64,000 bases of DNA from Flavobacterium faecale (GCF_003076455.1 NZ_CP020918.1:1550001-1614000), one strand, 5' to 3'; positions 32,574 through 41,684 are shown, counted from the stretch's first letter. Made by a program: numbers and translations. The notes: generated by a model not told the origin, from the letters alone.

Positions 32574-32575
32574 CT

Positions 32576-33529
32576 ATGAAAGTAACACAACATTTAGAAA
32601 ACGCCAAAGGAAAACCATTGTTCTCCTTCGAAATTGTACCGCCGCAAAAAGGAAGTAATATCAATGATTTATACGAAAATATAGATCCTTTGATGGAATT
32701 CAAACCACCTTTTATTGATGTAACTACTTCGAGAGAAGAGTTTGTTTACATAGAGAAAGACGGACTTTTTGACCGTCGTATTACACGTATGCGTCCTGGG
32801 ACAGTTGGAATATGCGCTTCTATTCAGCATAAATATGGCGTAGATGCTATTCCGCACGTGTTGTGTGGTGGGTTTACTAAGGAAGAAACAGAATATCTAT
32901 TGGTAGATTGCCATTATTTAAACATCGACAACTTGGTTGCATTACGTGGAGACCCGATGAAAGGCGAGAAATATTTCGAACCTGCAAAAGGAGGCCATGC
33001 TTATGCATCTGAATTGGTGAAACAAATCAAAGCGATGAATTCGGGTCAGTTTTTACACGATACCATGCCGATGAAAAGTGCACCCGATTTTTGTGTTGGT
33101 GTTGCCGGTTATCCAGAAAAACATATTGAAGCACCAAGTCTAGAAGCCGATCTAAAAAGGTTGAAAGAAAAAGTAGATGCGGGAGCAGATTACATTGTTA
33201 CCCAAATGTTTTTTGATAATCAACGATATTTTAAGTTTGTTGAATCCGCAAGAGCAATGGGAATTACAGTGCCAATTATTCCTGGAATCAAACCAGTTGC
33301 AGTTAAGCGTCATTTACAATTGTTACCGCAAGTCTTTTGGTTAGATATGCCGGAGAGTTTGATAAGCGATGTCGAAAATGCCAAAGACAACCTAGCCGTT
33401 CGTCAAATTGGAGTAGAGTTTGCAGTGCAACAATCCAAGGAGTTAATTGAATTTGGTGCGCCTTGCGTTCATTATTACTCAATGGGGAAATCGGATAATA
33501 TTTATAATATCGCAAGTCAGGTTTTTTAA
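32576..33529 (+). CDS. metF: Methylenetetrahydrofolate reductase
   Basis: A 317-residue MetF: FSFEIVPPQKGSN at the N-terminus, VDVTTSREEF, VALRGDPM, and GADYIVTQMFFDNQRYFKFV, all typical of the FAD-containing barrel. It makes 5-methyltetrahydrofolate, the methyl donor for the B12-dependent methionine synthase encoded just upstream. Its ATG follows an R-type G/C-rich repeat by two bases, so any ribosome-binding signal must lie within or before that hairpin. Confidence 0.95.
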   Translation: MKVTQHLENAKGKPLFSFEIVPPQKGSNINDLYENIDPLMEFKPPFIDVTTSREEFVYIEKDGLFDRRITRMRPGTVGICASIQHKYGVDAIPHVLCGGFTKEETEYLLVDCHYLNIDNLVALRGDPMKGEKYFEPAKGGHAYASELVKQIKAMNSGQFLHDTMPMKSAPDFCVGVAGYPEKHIEAPSLEADLKRLKEKVDAGADYIVTQMFFDNQRYFKFVESARAMGITVPIIPGIKPVAVKRHLQLLPQVFWLDMPESLISDVENAKDNLAVRQIGVEFAVQQSKELIEFGAPCVHYYSMGKSDNIYNIASQVF

Positions 33530-33540
33530 TCCATTCGATT

Positions 33541-34353
33541 ATGAACATAAATAATAATTATAGAAAACAGCGCACTATTTGGTGTGCTGTTTTTGTTTGC
33601 ATCCTATCGGTTTTTTCGTGTACTAAAATCGAAGAAGATATAGAAGCGCCTTTCGAAACCGTACCTCAAGCAGGCGTTGCAATTACTTTTGATGATGATT
33701 ATGTTGATGAATGGTTTACTGTCAATACGATCTTGAAGCCATACGATTGGAAAGCTACATTTTTTGTTTGTGAATTCGAAAAACTAAAATACGAACAATT
33801 AAACAAGTTAAAAGAACTAAAAAAAGAAGGGCACGAAATAGGAGGTCACGGTTGGATACATCTGAAAGCAGCACCTTTTGAAAAACGACATGGTGCAGCA
33901 GGCTACTTAGATGACGAAATTTTACCTATGCTAGAAGACATGAGAGTACATGCGCTCCCCGTTCATTCTTTTGCATACCCGTATGGTTCACACGATGCAA
34001 TCACAGATACGCTATTATTGCATGAGTTCAATATCATTAGAGGTACTACTTATGGAAGTCTATCGCCAAGTCAGCAAAAATGCTATTTTGACAATAACAG
34101 TCGTGTCCTACTAGGTTTAGGAATTGACAATAGCTATCCACAATTTAGTATTCCGTATTTTTTGTCGCTGGTAGAATATGCTAAACAAAATAATAAGATC
34201 GTTGTTTTTTATGCGCATAAACCCGTTTTGAAAGCCACGGGAAAATATGAGACAGAATACAAAACATTGATTGAAATTTGCAAATACATCAAGGCAAACA
34301 ACATGAAATTTTATACCGTTTCAGAATTGTATTTAAAAGAGAAAAATAAGTAA
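33541..34353 (+). CDS. Polysaccharide deacetylase (NodB-type) lipoprotein
   Basis: A 270-residue protein with a lipoprotein signal (hydrophobic stretch, lipobox LSVFSC near residue 27). The NodB domain shows AITFDDDY (catalytic and metal Asp pair) and the metal-binding His pair in GGHGWIHL, then SFAYPYGSHD and a closing VVFYAHKP. Members remove acetyl groups from surface or peptidoglycan sugars. The substrate is unknown. It starts 11 bases after metF and may be co-transcribed, though functional linkage is not apparent. Confidence 0.82.
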   Translation: MNINNNYRKQRTIWCAVFVCILSVFSCTKIEEDIEAPFETVPQAGVAITFDDDYVDEWFTVNTILKPYDWKATFFVCEFEKLKYEQLNKLKELKKEGHEIGGHGWIHLKAAPFEKRHGAAGYLDDEILPMLEDMRVHALPVHSFAYPYGSHDAITDTLLLHEFNIIRGTTYGSLSPSQQKCYFDNNSRVLLGLGIDNSYPQFSIPYFLSLVEYAKQNNKIVVFYAHKPVLKATGKYETEYKTLIEICKYIKANNMKFYTVSELYLKEKNK

Positions 34354-34360
34354 TTTTTTC

Positions 34361-34480
34361 AGGAGCTATTTTCACTCTTGATCTTTCGTGACTTTGCAAT
34401 CTTTTCTTCTCTCAAAAATGTAATAATAAAGGGATTATCACTACTACCAGCCAGCTGGTCTAGGCTAGGGCATTTGCATT
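34361..34480. repeat. Degenerate flavobacterial dyad repeat
   Basis: CAGGAGCTATTTTCACTC at the left and a GGGATTATCACTACTACCAG to CTAGGCTAGGGC stretch at the right resemble worn ends of the type of repeat at 25441. Poor conservation makes this tentative. Confidence 0.25.
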
Positions 34481-34513
34481 AATAAGAATATTTAGTTGCA
34501 AACCGCGTAATAA

Positions 34514-34548
34514 AAAAAAGCATCGTTTCCTGAAAAACGATGCTTTTT
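34514..34548. terminator. Bidirectional terminator
   Basis: AAAAGCATCGTTT and AAACGATGCTTTT form a 12 to 13-bp stem with A and T tracts on both sides, between the convergent deacetylase and T9SS cargo genes. Confidence 0.8.
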
Positions 34549-34628
34549 GCTTTATAATAATTTTAGGATCGGAGAATAAATCCTATTTGTTCTATGTAAT
34601 TATAATACAGTCAAAAAAAAAAGAAGAA

Positions 34629-35327
34629 TTATTCTTTTACAAATTTGTAAACTGAAACACCTTCTTTAGATTTTAAATTCAAAAAGTAAACACCAGTTTG
34701 CAATGCTGATACATTTACTTCAGAATTGCTTGAAGTTGTATTGATAACTTTTTGACCTTGCATATTCATAACTGCAACATTTTCGATTAAGCTAGTAGCA
34801 CTAGTAAAATGCAACACATCATGCACAGGGTTAGGGTATACAACTACATCATTATTTGTAATTATCAAATTGCTCCCTAACGTAGTGCTTTGTACTGCAC
34901 CAGTTAATATAGCATTTGTCGTAGTTAGATTACCACCACATTCAGATGCTGTTAACGCTGTATTCTCTGTCCATGTACCAAGGTTAATGTCGGGTGGATT
35001 TGGTAATGAAGCAGATGAATTCGAATAGATTAAACTGGGCTCTATAAAATCACCATTTCCGCTATCTGCTAAAAATTCCCATTTTAATGTAATAGCGTTC
35101 CATTTCAGCATGAACTCACAAGTTCCTAGTCCTCCACAATCTTGATCTCCATTGACAGGGGTAGTTGTATAAAAATTTCTTCCAGTAGTATCTGTTCCTG
35201 AATAATTAAAAATATAGTTTTGATCCTCGAATAAATCATGACAACCATTAAAGGTTATTGTCTGTGCATTTGAATACATACTTGACATGATGACTAGGCT
35301 ATAAAGTATTTGTTTTATCATTTTCAT
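34629..35327 (-). CDS. Secreted T9SS type A sorting-domain protein
   Basis: A 232-residue protein with a signal peptide (residues 1-22, ending YSNAQ) and a C-terminal type A sorting domain of the type IX secretion system (VVVYPNPVHDVLHF, MNMQGQKVI, LQTGVYFLNLKS, final YKFVKE). The middle 130 residues contain three cysteines (in NGCHD, CGGLGTC) and no known domain. Surface-exposed or released. It lies 5 bases downstream of the tail-collar frame and was probably co-transcribed with it. Confidence 0.85.
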   Translation of the reverse strand: MKMIKQILYSLVIMSSMYSNAQTITFNGCHDLFEDQNYIFNYSGTDTTGRNFYTTTPVNGDQDCGGLGTCEFMLKWNAITLKWEFLADSGNGDFIEPSLIYSNSSASLPNPPDINLGTWTENTALTASECGGNLTTTNAILTGAVQSTTLGSNLIITNNDVVVYPNPVHDVLHFTSATSLIENVAVMNMQGQKVINTTSSNSEVNVSALQTGVYFLNLKSKEGVSVYKFVKE

Positions 35328-35332
35328 AGGTT

Positions 35333-35923
35333 TTAACTTCTAGATGGAAATATACCTTGTAAGGCAATTATAAAGTTTACAGTTCTATAAGGCTGTATAT
35401 TGTTGATAGATGAATTACCTCCAGCTGGACTGATCATTGTGCTTTTCATAATAACAGCATCAGTTGCTGCAGTAGAGTATTCTTTGTCAAGTACCTTTGT
35501 ATTTGCTGGAAGTGCATTTGTGGGATCATTTGTATTTCCGTCTGTGCTTACTGCATTTACTGTATGACTATGTGAAGGCATTTGGGAAATATTCAATGTA
35601 TTTGTTTCAGTACCTCCAGATTGACCTAAACTTCTTCCTGAAAGACCAGGTCCATTTCCGGGATGCATTGGTACTCTTCCTCTCAAATCAGGTAAAGCAA
35701 AGGTTGTTCTTCCATCGCCGCCGTAAGTTGTTCCTATAATGCTAAATAATGCTGTGTTTTGTGAGATAGCTAATAATTGTCCATCACAAAAAGCCCAACC
35801 TCTTGGTGCAAAATTACCTGCAAACATAGAAATTTGACCTAGTAAAGGATCTGTTTGTGCTACTGCTTTTGTAGACTAAAAGCTAATAAAAACGATTAAA
35901 AACAAAAAAGTAAATTTTCTCAT
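35333..35923 (-). pseudogene. Secreted phage-tail-collar (microcystin-dependent-like) protein with stop codon in signal peptide
   Basis: The frame from 35827 downward encodes 164 residues of a tail-collar/MdpB-type protein (MFAGNFAPRGWAFCDGQLL, TFALPDLRGRVPMHPG, PYRTVNFIIAL). Upstream the same frame continues to an ATG at 35921-35923: MRKFTFLFLIVFISF, then a TAG at 35876-35878 (codon 16), then STKAVAQTDPLLGQIS. The expected signal peptide is thus broken by one amber codon. Either it is a fresh nonsense mutation, or a start at 35827 gives a non-secreted form. These Bacteroidota proteins are usually not phage parts. Its neighbour is a T9SS cargo gene. Confidence 0.75.
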
Positions 35924-36030
35924 AATTTTTCTGATTAAAAAGTGAATTTCAAATGTCAGAATAAATTTTAGATATTAAAAAAAAAATGAGGTTAATTTTT
36001 TGAATAATAATGGAAAAGTAACTTATAACA

Positions 36031-36058
36031 AAAAAGCACCATAAAAATGATGCTTTTT
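36031..36058 (-). terminator. Weak hairpin after gldA
   Basis: AAAAAGCACCAT and ATGATGCTTTTT pair with one mismatch, and on the minus strand a T run follows, consistent with gldA termination. Confidence 0.5.
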
Positions 36059-36096
36059 GCGTTAAGACTGAATACTAAAAACCGTAAACTGAAAAC

Positions 36097-36993
36097 TTAT
36101 TTAGTAATTTCCCTAAATATAGCTTCTAGGTTTTTATTTTTCTGATTGAGTTGTAGTGTTTTCAATCCATTTTCATTGGCAAAGTCAAAAACTGTGGGAC
36201 GCATGTCTTTATCAGCTTTAAAAGTCAATTCCCATGTCATGTCGTGGGTGTTTTTATACGAAACTAAGTTTTCAATTTTGGCAATCACTTGCTCTTCTAT
36301 TTTATAATCGAATTCCACTTCTAGAACCTGTTCTTTTTCTTCAGAGATGAGATGATCTAGTTTTTTATCGGCAACAATTTTTCCGTTGTTAATGATGATG
36401 ACACGATCACAAATCGCTTCCACCTCTTGCATAATATGTGTAGAAAGGAAAACCGTTTTGTCTTTACCTACGTTTTTAATTACGTTTCTTATTTCGATCA
36501 ACTGGTTTGGGTCCAGTCCTGTAGTTGGTTCATCCAAAATTAAAACATCAGGATTGTGAAGCAAAGCATTTGCTAGTCCTACACGTTGACGGTATCCTTT
36601 GGATAGCTGACCTATTTTTTTATGGCTTTCGCTTGCTAAACCAGTTAGCTGAATCACTTCATCAATTCTAGATTTTGCTACTTTGTAAACATCTGCATTA
36701 AAAGCCAAATATTCGCGAACATACAAATCCAAGTACAACGGATTGTGTTCTGGCAAATAACCAATAGATAACTGAACTGCTTTTGCGTTTAGTTGTACAT
36801 CATGTCCATTCACAAGAGCGATTCCTGTATCAGCATTTAAATATGTAGTTAAGATTTTCATCAAAGTAGATTTCCCAGCTCCATTTGGACCCAAAAAACC
36901 AACAATTTCTCCTTTGTTTACCGAGAAAGAAATGTTGTCTAACGCTTTTTGAGCGCCATAACTTTTTGAAATATTTGTAACCGCTATAGACAT
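36097..36993 (-). CDS. gldA: Gliding-motility ABC transporter ATP-binding protein
   Basis: A 298-residue ABC ATPase: Walker A GPNGAGKST at about residue 35, signature LSKGYRQRVGLANAL, Walker B DVLILDEPTTGLDPNQ, switch His in FLSTHIMQEVEAIC. Length and the C-terminal extension (ending NKNLEAIFREITK) match GldA, the ATPase partner of GldF and GldG in flavobacterial gliding and type IX secretion. The permease genes are not in the window. A TACTTTTG -7 box lies on the minus strand at 37011-37018. Confidence 0.88.
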   Translation of the reverse strand: MSIAVTNISKSYGAQKALDNISFSVNKGEIVGFLGPNGAGKSTLMKILTTYLNADTGIALVNGHDVQLNAKAVQLSIGYLPEHNPLYLDLYVREYLAFNADVYKVAKSRIDEVIQLTGLASESHKKIGQLSKGYRQRVGLANALLHNPDVLILDEPTTGLDPNQLIEIRNVIKNVGKDKTVFLSTHIMQEVEAICDRVIIINNGKIVADKKLDHLISEEKEQVLEVEFDYKIEEQVIAKIENLVSYKNTHDMTWELTFKADKDMRPTVFDFANENGLKTLQLNQKNKNLEAIFREITK

Positions 36994-37010
36994 AACTTTA
37001 TTATTTGATA

Positions 37011-37018
37011 CAAAAGTA
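37011..37018 (-). promoter_or_regulatory. -7 box TACTTTTG for gldA
   Basis: Minus-strand TACTTTTG lies 18 bases before the gldA ATG. Confidence 0.5.
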
Positions 37019-37244
37019 AACAGAAAATTATTCAGTTTCGTATTTCAATTCGCAAATCGACGCATTTATTGGTGCTCATCGTCGTTAGAATTTGAACTTT
37101 TTGTAAATTTTATATCACGATTATGTTTTTAGATTATCAAATTGCTAAAAAATCTGTTTTTTGCTTCTTTTTCTATTGCTGATAAGGAAAAATCGATTGT
37201 ATTTGTTGGTTTTTCTATATTTTTTTAAAATATTTGATATTTTT

Positions 37245-37276
37245 TTGGTATGATTTTAAAATAAGTTTTACATTTG
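37245..37276 (+). promoter_or_regulatory. Promoter of the aromatic amino-acid operon
   Basis: TTG (37245-37247), 21-base spacer, TACATTTG (37269-37276), placing the start near 37283, just upstream of the leader peptide at 37306. Confidence 0.65.
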
Positions 37277-37305
37277 CGACTCAAATTTATTACAAAGCAT
37301 TACAG

Positions 37306-37362
37306 ATGTCTAATAACCGATTTTATTTTAGCAACACTTATTTCTTCTTTAACGAGAAGTAA
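37306..37362 (+). CDS. Phe/Tyr-rich leader peptide of the pheA operon
   Basis: An 18-codon frame MSNNRFYFSNTYFFFNEK with five Phe and two Tyr codons, seven of its 18 residues. It lies between a good promoter and a terminator preceding pheA. Its stop overlaps AGGATTGT (37362-37369), which pairs perfectly with ACAATCCT (37414-37421), the start of the terminator. A ribosome delayed at the Phe/Tyr codons would let that pairing form and block termination; one reaching the stop would cover it. This is classical amino-acid attenuation, deduced from sequence. Confidence 0.75.
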   Translation: MSNNRFYFSNTYFFFNEK

Positions 37363-37415
37363 GGATTGTGCTATGGTTATTTGAGAAGTAAAAGAAACAA
37401 ATAAAGATAATATAC

Positions 37416-37444
37416 AATCCTGATGAAAATCAGGATTTTTTTTT
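37416..37444 (+). terminator. Attenuator terminator before pheA
   Basis: AATCCTGAT, GAAA loop, ATCAGGATT, then nine Ts (37436-37444), ending six bases before the pheA ATG. Its 5' arm competes with the antiterminator AGGATTGT at 37362-37369. Confidence 0.85.
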
Positions 37445-37450
37445 GAGTTT

Positions 37451-38284
37451 ATGGAAGCAAAAATTGCAATACAAGGTATAAAAGGATCATTTCATCATCA
37501 AGTGGTGAAGGAGTATTATAATGAAGAAGTTGCAATTGACGAGTGTTTGTCTTTTGAGGAATTGATTGATAGTTTGCTTTCGGGCAAATCAACACAAGCG
37601 GTTATGGCGATTGAGAACTCTATTGCAGGGCCAATTATTCCTAATTATGCTTTGATTGATAAGAATGATTTACACATCATTGGAGAGTATTATTTGAATA
37701 TTTCTCAAAATTTGATGGCGTTACCAGGACAAAATATCGAAGATATTCAAGAGGTTTATTCGCACCCAATGGCTTTGTTGCAATGTATGGAGTTTTTAAA
37801 AAAATATCCAAACATTAAGATTGTTGAGGATAAAGATACGGCCGAGACAGCGCGCAGAATTCAAGCTAAAAACTTGAGAGGTATCGCTGCAATAGGTAGT
37901 ACGGTAGCTGCAGAGATGTATGGATTGCAGATTTTGGCTCCCGCAATACAAACGATTAAAAACAATATGACTCGTTTTGTAATCATTAACAAGGAGAATT
38001 CGTTTGTACCTCAAAATGAGATCAACCGCGCTTCGATCAAATTTGAATTGGACCATAAAAGAGGAAGTTTGGCAGCGGTGCTAAATGTGATGAGTGATTG
38101 TAGGATGAATTTAACCAAAATACAGTCTCTGCCAAAAATTGAAACACCTTGGAAATATTCATTTTTTGTAGATGTTACATTTGAAGAATATGCCGATTTT
38201 GCCAAAGCAAAGTCATTGCTTGAGATTATGGCGGAATATTTTAAGATTTTGGGAGAGTATAAAAACACCAAACCGTCGGTATAA
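37451..38284 (+). CDS. pheA: Prephenate dehydratase
   Basis: A 277-residue monofunctional prephenate dehydratase: IAIQGIKGSFHHQVV at the N-terminus, AIENSIAG, the catalytic-site TRF in NNMTRFVIINKE at about residue 175, and a C-terminal ACT regulatory domain (KRGSLAAVLNVMSDCRMNLTKIQS). It makes phenylpyruvate. First gene of a four-gene run that splits chorismate-derived synthesis into separate mutase (in 40466), dehydratase and dehydrogenase proteins. Controlled by the Phe/Tyr leader upstream. Confidence 0.93.
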   Translation: MEAKIAIQGIKGSFHHQVVKEYYNEEVAIDECLSFEELIDSLLSGKSTQAVMAIENSIAGPIIPNYALIDKNDLHIIGEYYLNISQNLMALPGQNIEDIQEVYSHPMALLQCMEFLKKYPNIKIVEDKDTAETARRIQAKNLRGIAAIGSTVAAEMYGLQILAPAIQTIKNNMTRFVIINKENSFVPQNEINRASIKFELDHKRGSLAAVLNVMSDCRMNLTKIQSLPKIETPWKYSFFVDVTFEEYADFAKAKSLLEIMAEYFKILGEYKNTKPSV

Positions 38285-38343
38285 TTTTTTTAGTTCGAAA
38301 GTTTAAAAAAGAATAACTCAGAAATGAGTAATACATAAAAGGT

Positions 38344-39489
38344 ATGATTGCACTAGCGAATAGATTGAATACAGTTGAAGAATATTATTTCTCATCAAAA
38401 TTGAGAGAAGTAAGACAGCTAGCTGCTGAAGGAAATCCAGTTATCAATATGGGAATTGGAAGTCCAGATTTGAGTCCGTCGCAAGACGTGATTGATGCAG
38501 TGATTGAAGGAATGAAGGATGAAAATGGTCATCAATATCAAAGTTATCAAGGGTTGCCAGAGTTGCGTAGCAGTATGGCTGACTTTTATCAAAATAATTT
38601 TGGAGTGACGGTTAATCCAGCAACTGAGATTTTGCCATTGATGGGATCGAAAGAAGGGATTATGCATATTTCACTTGCGTTTTTGAACGAAGGAGATCAT
38701 GTTTTGATTCCGAATCCAGGTTATCCTACCTATACTTCGGTTACCAATTTGGTTGGAGCAGTACCAGTATATTATGATTTGAAAGAAGCAAATAATTGGG
38801 AGCCTGATTTTCAAGCTTTGGAACAGTTAGATTTATCGAAAGTGAAAATCATGTGGATTGGATATCCTCATATGCCTACGGGTGCAAGAGGAAGTCTAGG
38901 GTTATTCGAAAAGTTAATTGCTTTCGCCAAAAAACACGACATATTATTGGTTAACGACAATCCTTATAGTTTTGTTTTGAACGACCAACCGATGAGTTTG
39001 TTGCAGGTTGCAGGTGCTAAGGATGTGGCAATGGAGTTAAATTCCTTGAGTAAAACCTTCAACATGGCAGGCTGGAGAGTAGGAATGGTGTTGGGAAATG
39101 CGGCTTGCATTGATGCTGTTTTGAAAGTAAAAAGCAACATGGATAGCGGAATGTTTTTCGGAATTCAAAAAGGGGCGATTGCCGCTTTGAAAAGTGATAA
39201 AAGCTGGTTTGATTCCATGAATGCTGTTTATGCCAAAAGAAGAATATTGACAGAACAATTGGCCGAAAAGCTGAATTGTACAGTATATAAAGAAGGAGTT
39301 GGATTGTTTGTTTGGGCAAAATTGCCAGAAGGAATTGATTCTGCTGAAGCATTTATTGATCAGATTTTGCATGAAAAATATATTTTCATCACACCAGGAA
39401 CTATTTTTGGAAGCAATGGCGAAGGATATATCCGATTTGCATTATGTGTAAAAGAAGAGAAAATACAAGAAGCGATAAGTCGATTTTAG
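38344..39489 (+). CDS. Class I/II aminotransferase, likely aromatic amino-acid transaminase
   Basis: A 381-residue fold-type I PLP aminotransferase: INMGIGSPDLSPS, NPGYPTYTS, and the PLP lysine in LNSLSKTFNMAGWRVGM at about residue 235. Position between pheA and tyrA makes it the probable transaminase turning phenylpyruvate and hydroxyphenylpyruvate into Phe and Tyr. Substrate specificity is inferred from context only, and aspartate or LL-diaminopimelate-type activities are possible. Confidence 0.88.
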   Translation: MIALANRLNTVEEYYFSSKLREVRQLAAEGNPVINMGIGSPDLSPSQDVIDAVIEGMKDENGHQYQSYQGLPELRSSMADFYQNNFGVTVNPATEILPLMGSKEGIMHISLAFLNEGDHVLIPNPGYPTYTSVTNLVGAVPVYYDLKEANNWEPDFQALEQLDLSKVKIMWIGYPHMPTGARGSLGLFEKLIAFAKKHDILLVNDNPYSFVLNDQPMSLLQVAGAKDVAMELNSLSKTFNMAGWRVGMVLGNAACIDAVLKVKSNMDSGMFFGIQKGAIAALKSDKSWFDSMNAVYAKRRILTEQLAEKLNCTVYKEGVGLFVWAKLPEGIDSAEAFIDQILHEKYIFITPGTIFGSNGEGYIRFALCVKEEKIQEAISRF

Positions 39490-39547
39490 ATTGTTGATTA
39501 ACGTCCCGAAGCGTCCGGAGCAGGATTAGCTACAAATAAAAAGAAGA

Positions 39548-40399
39548 ATGAAAGTATATGTAGTTGGAATAGGATTAATTGGTGGTTCGATGGTTTTGGA
39601 CATCAAAGGTTTGTACCCAGAGGCGACGGTTTATGGCGTGGATTTGAATGAAGATCACGTTGCTGAAGCATTAAAATTGGGGGTGATTGACCAAGCTGCC
39701 AAATTGGAAGAGGTTGTGAATGCTGATTTTGTAATTGTATCAGTTCCTGTTGACGTAGCAATGAAGGTCGTGCCTCAAGTTTTGGATTATGCAGGGGAAG
39801 AAACGATTGTTTTTGATGTTGGTTCGACCAAGAGTCCGATTTGTGAAGCAGTCGCAAACCATCCAAAGAGGAGAAATTTTATAGCGGCTCACCCAATTGC
39901 AGGTACAGAGTTTTCGGGTCCATCAGCAGCGATTACTGGTTTGTATCAAGGTAAAACAAACATTATTTGTGAGGTCGAAAAAACGGCTTTTAAGTTACAA
40001 GAGCGCGCGTTAGATTTGTTTAGAGCTATTGGGATGCGCATACGGTACATGGATCCAAAGTCGCATGACAAGCACATCGCCTACGTATCGCATTTGTCAC
40101 ACATAAGTTCGTTTATGCTTGGTAAGACGGTGATTGAGAAAGAAAAAATTGAGCAAGATATATTTGACATGGCGGGTTCTGGTTTCGAAAGCACGGTTCG
40201 TTTGGCAAAAAGTTCGCCAGCAATGTGGACACCAATTTTTAAACAGAACAAGGAACAGGTTGTAGAAACGTTGGAAGAATATATTTCGAATTTGACACAG
40301 TTCAAAGAATTGTTGCAAGATGATAATTACGATGCAATTTATGATGAAATGCAAAGTGTGAATAAAATTAAAGTAATCTTGAACGGTTTGAAGAAATAA
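39548..40399 (+). CDS. tyrA: Prephenate dehydrogenase
   Basis: A 283-residue TyrA: NAD-binding VVGIGLIGGSMV at the N-terminus, DVGSTKSPI, AHPIAGTEFSGPSAA, and HDKHIAYVSHLSHISSFML with the conserved His. It oxidatively decarboxylates prephenate to hydroxyphenylpyruvate. It lacks fused mutase and ACT domains, consistent with the mutase being carried by the next gene. Confidence 0.93.
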   Translation: MKVYVVGIGLIGGSMVLDIKGLYPEATVYGVDLNEDHVAEALKLGVIDQAAKLEEVVNADFVIVSVPVDVAMKVVPQVLDYAGEETIVFDVGSTKSPICEAVANHPKRRNFIAAHPIAGTEFSGPSAAITGLYQGKTNIICEVEKTAFKLQERALDLFRAIGMRIRYMDPKSHDKHIAYVSHLSHISSFMLGKTVIEKEKIEQDIFDMAGSGFESTVRLAKSSPAMWTPIFKQNKEQVVETLEEYISNLTQFKELLQDDNYDAIYDEMQSVNKIKVILNGLKK

Positions 40400-40465
40400 G
40401 GACAGGATTACAGAATAAGAAAAGAAAAAATTAATTAAAAATATAGAAACTAAAAATTAGTAAAG

Positions 40466-41545
40466 ATGGAAAATAAGAAAGAAATGAGAAATTGGTTAGA
40501 TGCATTCAAATTGGAACATCCGTTTGTAATCGCTGGACCATGTAGTGCAGAGACTGAAGATCAAGTTTTGAAAATTGCTCACGAGTTGAAAGATTCTGAT
40601 GTAAGTGTTTTTAGAGCAGGTATCTGGAAACCAAGAACACGTCCAGGAGGATTTGAAGGTGTTGGTGAGATTGGATTAAAATGGTTACAAAAAGCTAAAG
40701 CTGAAACAGGATTGCTAATGGGAACTGAGGTTGCTACAGCTGCACACTGTAAATTGGCTTTGGAGCATGATATTGATGTTTTATGGGTAGGTGCTCGTAC
40801 AACTGCAAACCCTTTTGCGGTTCAAGAAATTGCTGATACATTGGCTGGTACAGATAAAATCGTTTTGATCAAAAACCCAGTAAATCCAGATATGGCTTTA
40901 TGGTTAGGTGGTGTTGAACGTTTGTACATGGCAGGTATCAAAAACCTAGGTGTAATCCACAGAGGTTTCTCTACATACCAAAAAACAAAATACAGAAACA
41001 TTCCAGAATGGCAAATTGCTATTGAATTACAAAATAAATTCCCTGATTTACCTTTAATCATTGACCCATCTCATATCACAGGAAACCGTGAAATGATTCT
41101 TGAAGTGACTCAAGAAGCTTTGGATTTGAACTATGATGGTATGATCATTGAAACGCATATCGATCCAGATAATGCATGGTCTGATGCGGCTCAACAAGTA
41201 ACTCCAGACGCTTTGAAACAAATTTTCAAAGATTTGAAAGTAAGAAAAGTGAGTGGAGATAGCGATTTTGAAAATAAAATGACAAAATTGAGAGCTAATA
41301 TCGATATCATGGATAGTAATCTATTGGAATTGATTGGTAAGCGTATGGCTGTAGCTAAAGAAATTGGTCAAGTGAAAAAAGACAATAATGTAGCAGTTTT
41401 GCAAAATAGCCGTTGGAATGAAATCCAAGGAAAAGTGCTTGACGCAGGTGCAAAAAACGGTTTGTCTAGTGAGTTTACAACAAAATTGTTCAAAGCAATT
41501 CACCAAGAAAGTATCGAACACCAAGAAAAAGTGATCAACGGATAA
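40466..41545 (+). CDS. DAHP synthase fused to type II chorismate mutase
   Basis: A 359-residue bifunctional protein. Residues 1 to about 265 are a 3-deoxy-7-phosphoheptulonate synthase (VIAGPCSAETEDQV, KPRTRPGGFEGVG, IDPSHITGNRE). Residues about 270-355 are an AroQ chorismate mutase (LRANIDIMDSNLLELIGKRM, AKEIGQVKK). It joins entry into the shikimate pathway with the step that leads to Phe and Tyr, a fusion common in Bacteroidota and often feedback-controlled through the mutase domain. Last gene of the attenuated operon, followed by a strong terminator. Confidence 0.93.
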   Translation: MENKKEMRNWLDAFKLEHPFVIAGPCSAETEDQVLKIAHELKDSDVSVFRAGIWKPRTRPGGFEGVGEIGLKWLQKAKAETGLLMGTEVATAAHCKLALEHDIDVLWVGARTTANPFAVQEIADTLAGTDKIVLIKNPVNPDMALWLGGVERLYMAGIKNLGVIHRGFSTYQKTKYRNIPEWQIAIELQNKFPDLPLIIDPSHITGNREMILEVTQEALDLNYDGMIIETHIDPDNAWSDAAQQVTPDALKQIFKDLKVRKVSGDSDFENKMTKLRANIDIMDSNLLELIGKRMAVAKEIGQVKKDNNVAVLQNSRWNEIQGKVLDAGAKNGLSSEFTTKLFKAIHQESIEHQEKVING

Positions 41546-41567
41546 TCTCTTTTGATTTTACATATTC

Positions 41568-41602
41568 AAATCCCCATACTTTATGAGTATGGGGATTTTT
41601 TT
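41568..41602 (+). terminator. Terminator of the aromatic operon
   Basis: AAATCCCCATACT, TTATG loop, AGTATGGGGATTT, then Ts: a perfect 13-bp stem. Confidence 0.9.
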
Positions 41603-41672
41603 ATGGATTTGATAAACATGAAAAACTTTAAACTTTATACCGAGACTTGGAGACAAACTTGAAACAAAAAAT

Positions 41673-41680
41673 TATCTTTG
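41673..41680 (+). promoter_or_regulatory. -7 box TATCTTTG only four bases before the rsgA start codon
   Basis: A perfect TAnnTTTG match ends at 41680 and the ATG begins at 41685. Transcription from this box should start at or within the start codon, implying a leaderless mRNA. Confidence 0.55.
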
Positions 41681-41684
41681 CACC

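Noticed and set aside
35333..35827. Tail-collar domain as evidence of a prophage
   Set aside because: No capsid, portal, terminase or integrase genes are near. The broken signal peptide and T9SS neighbour indicate a secreted host protein.
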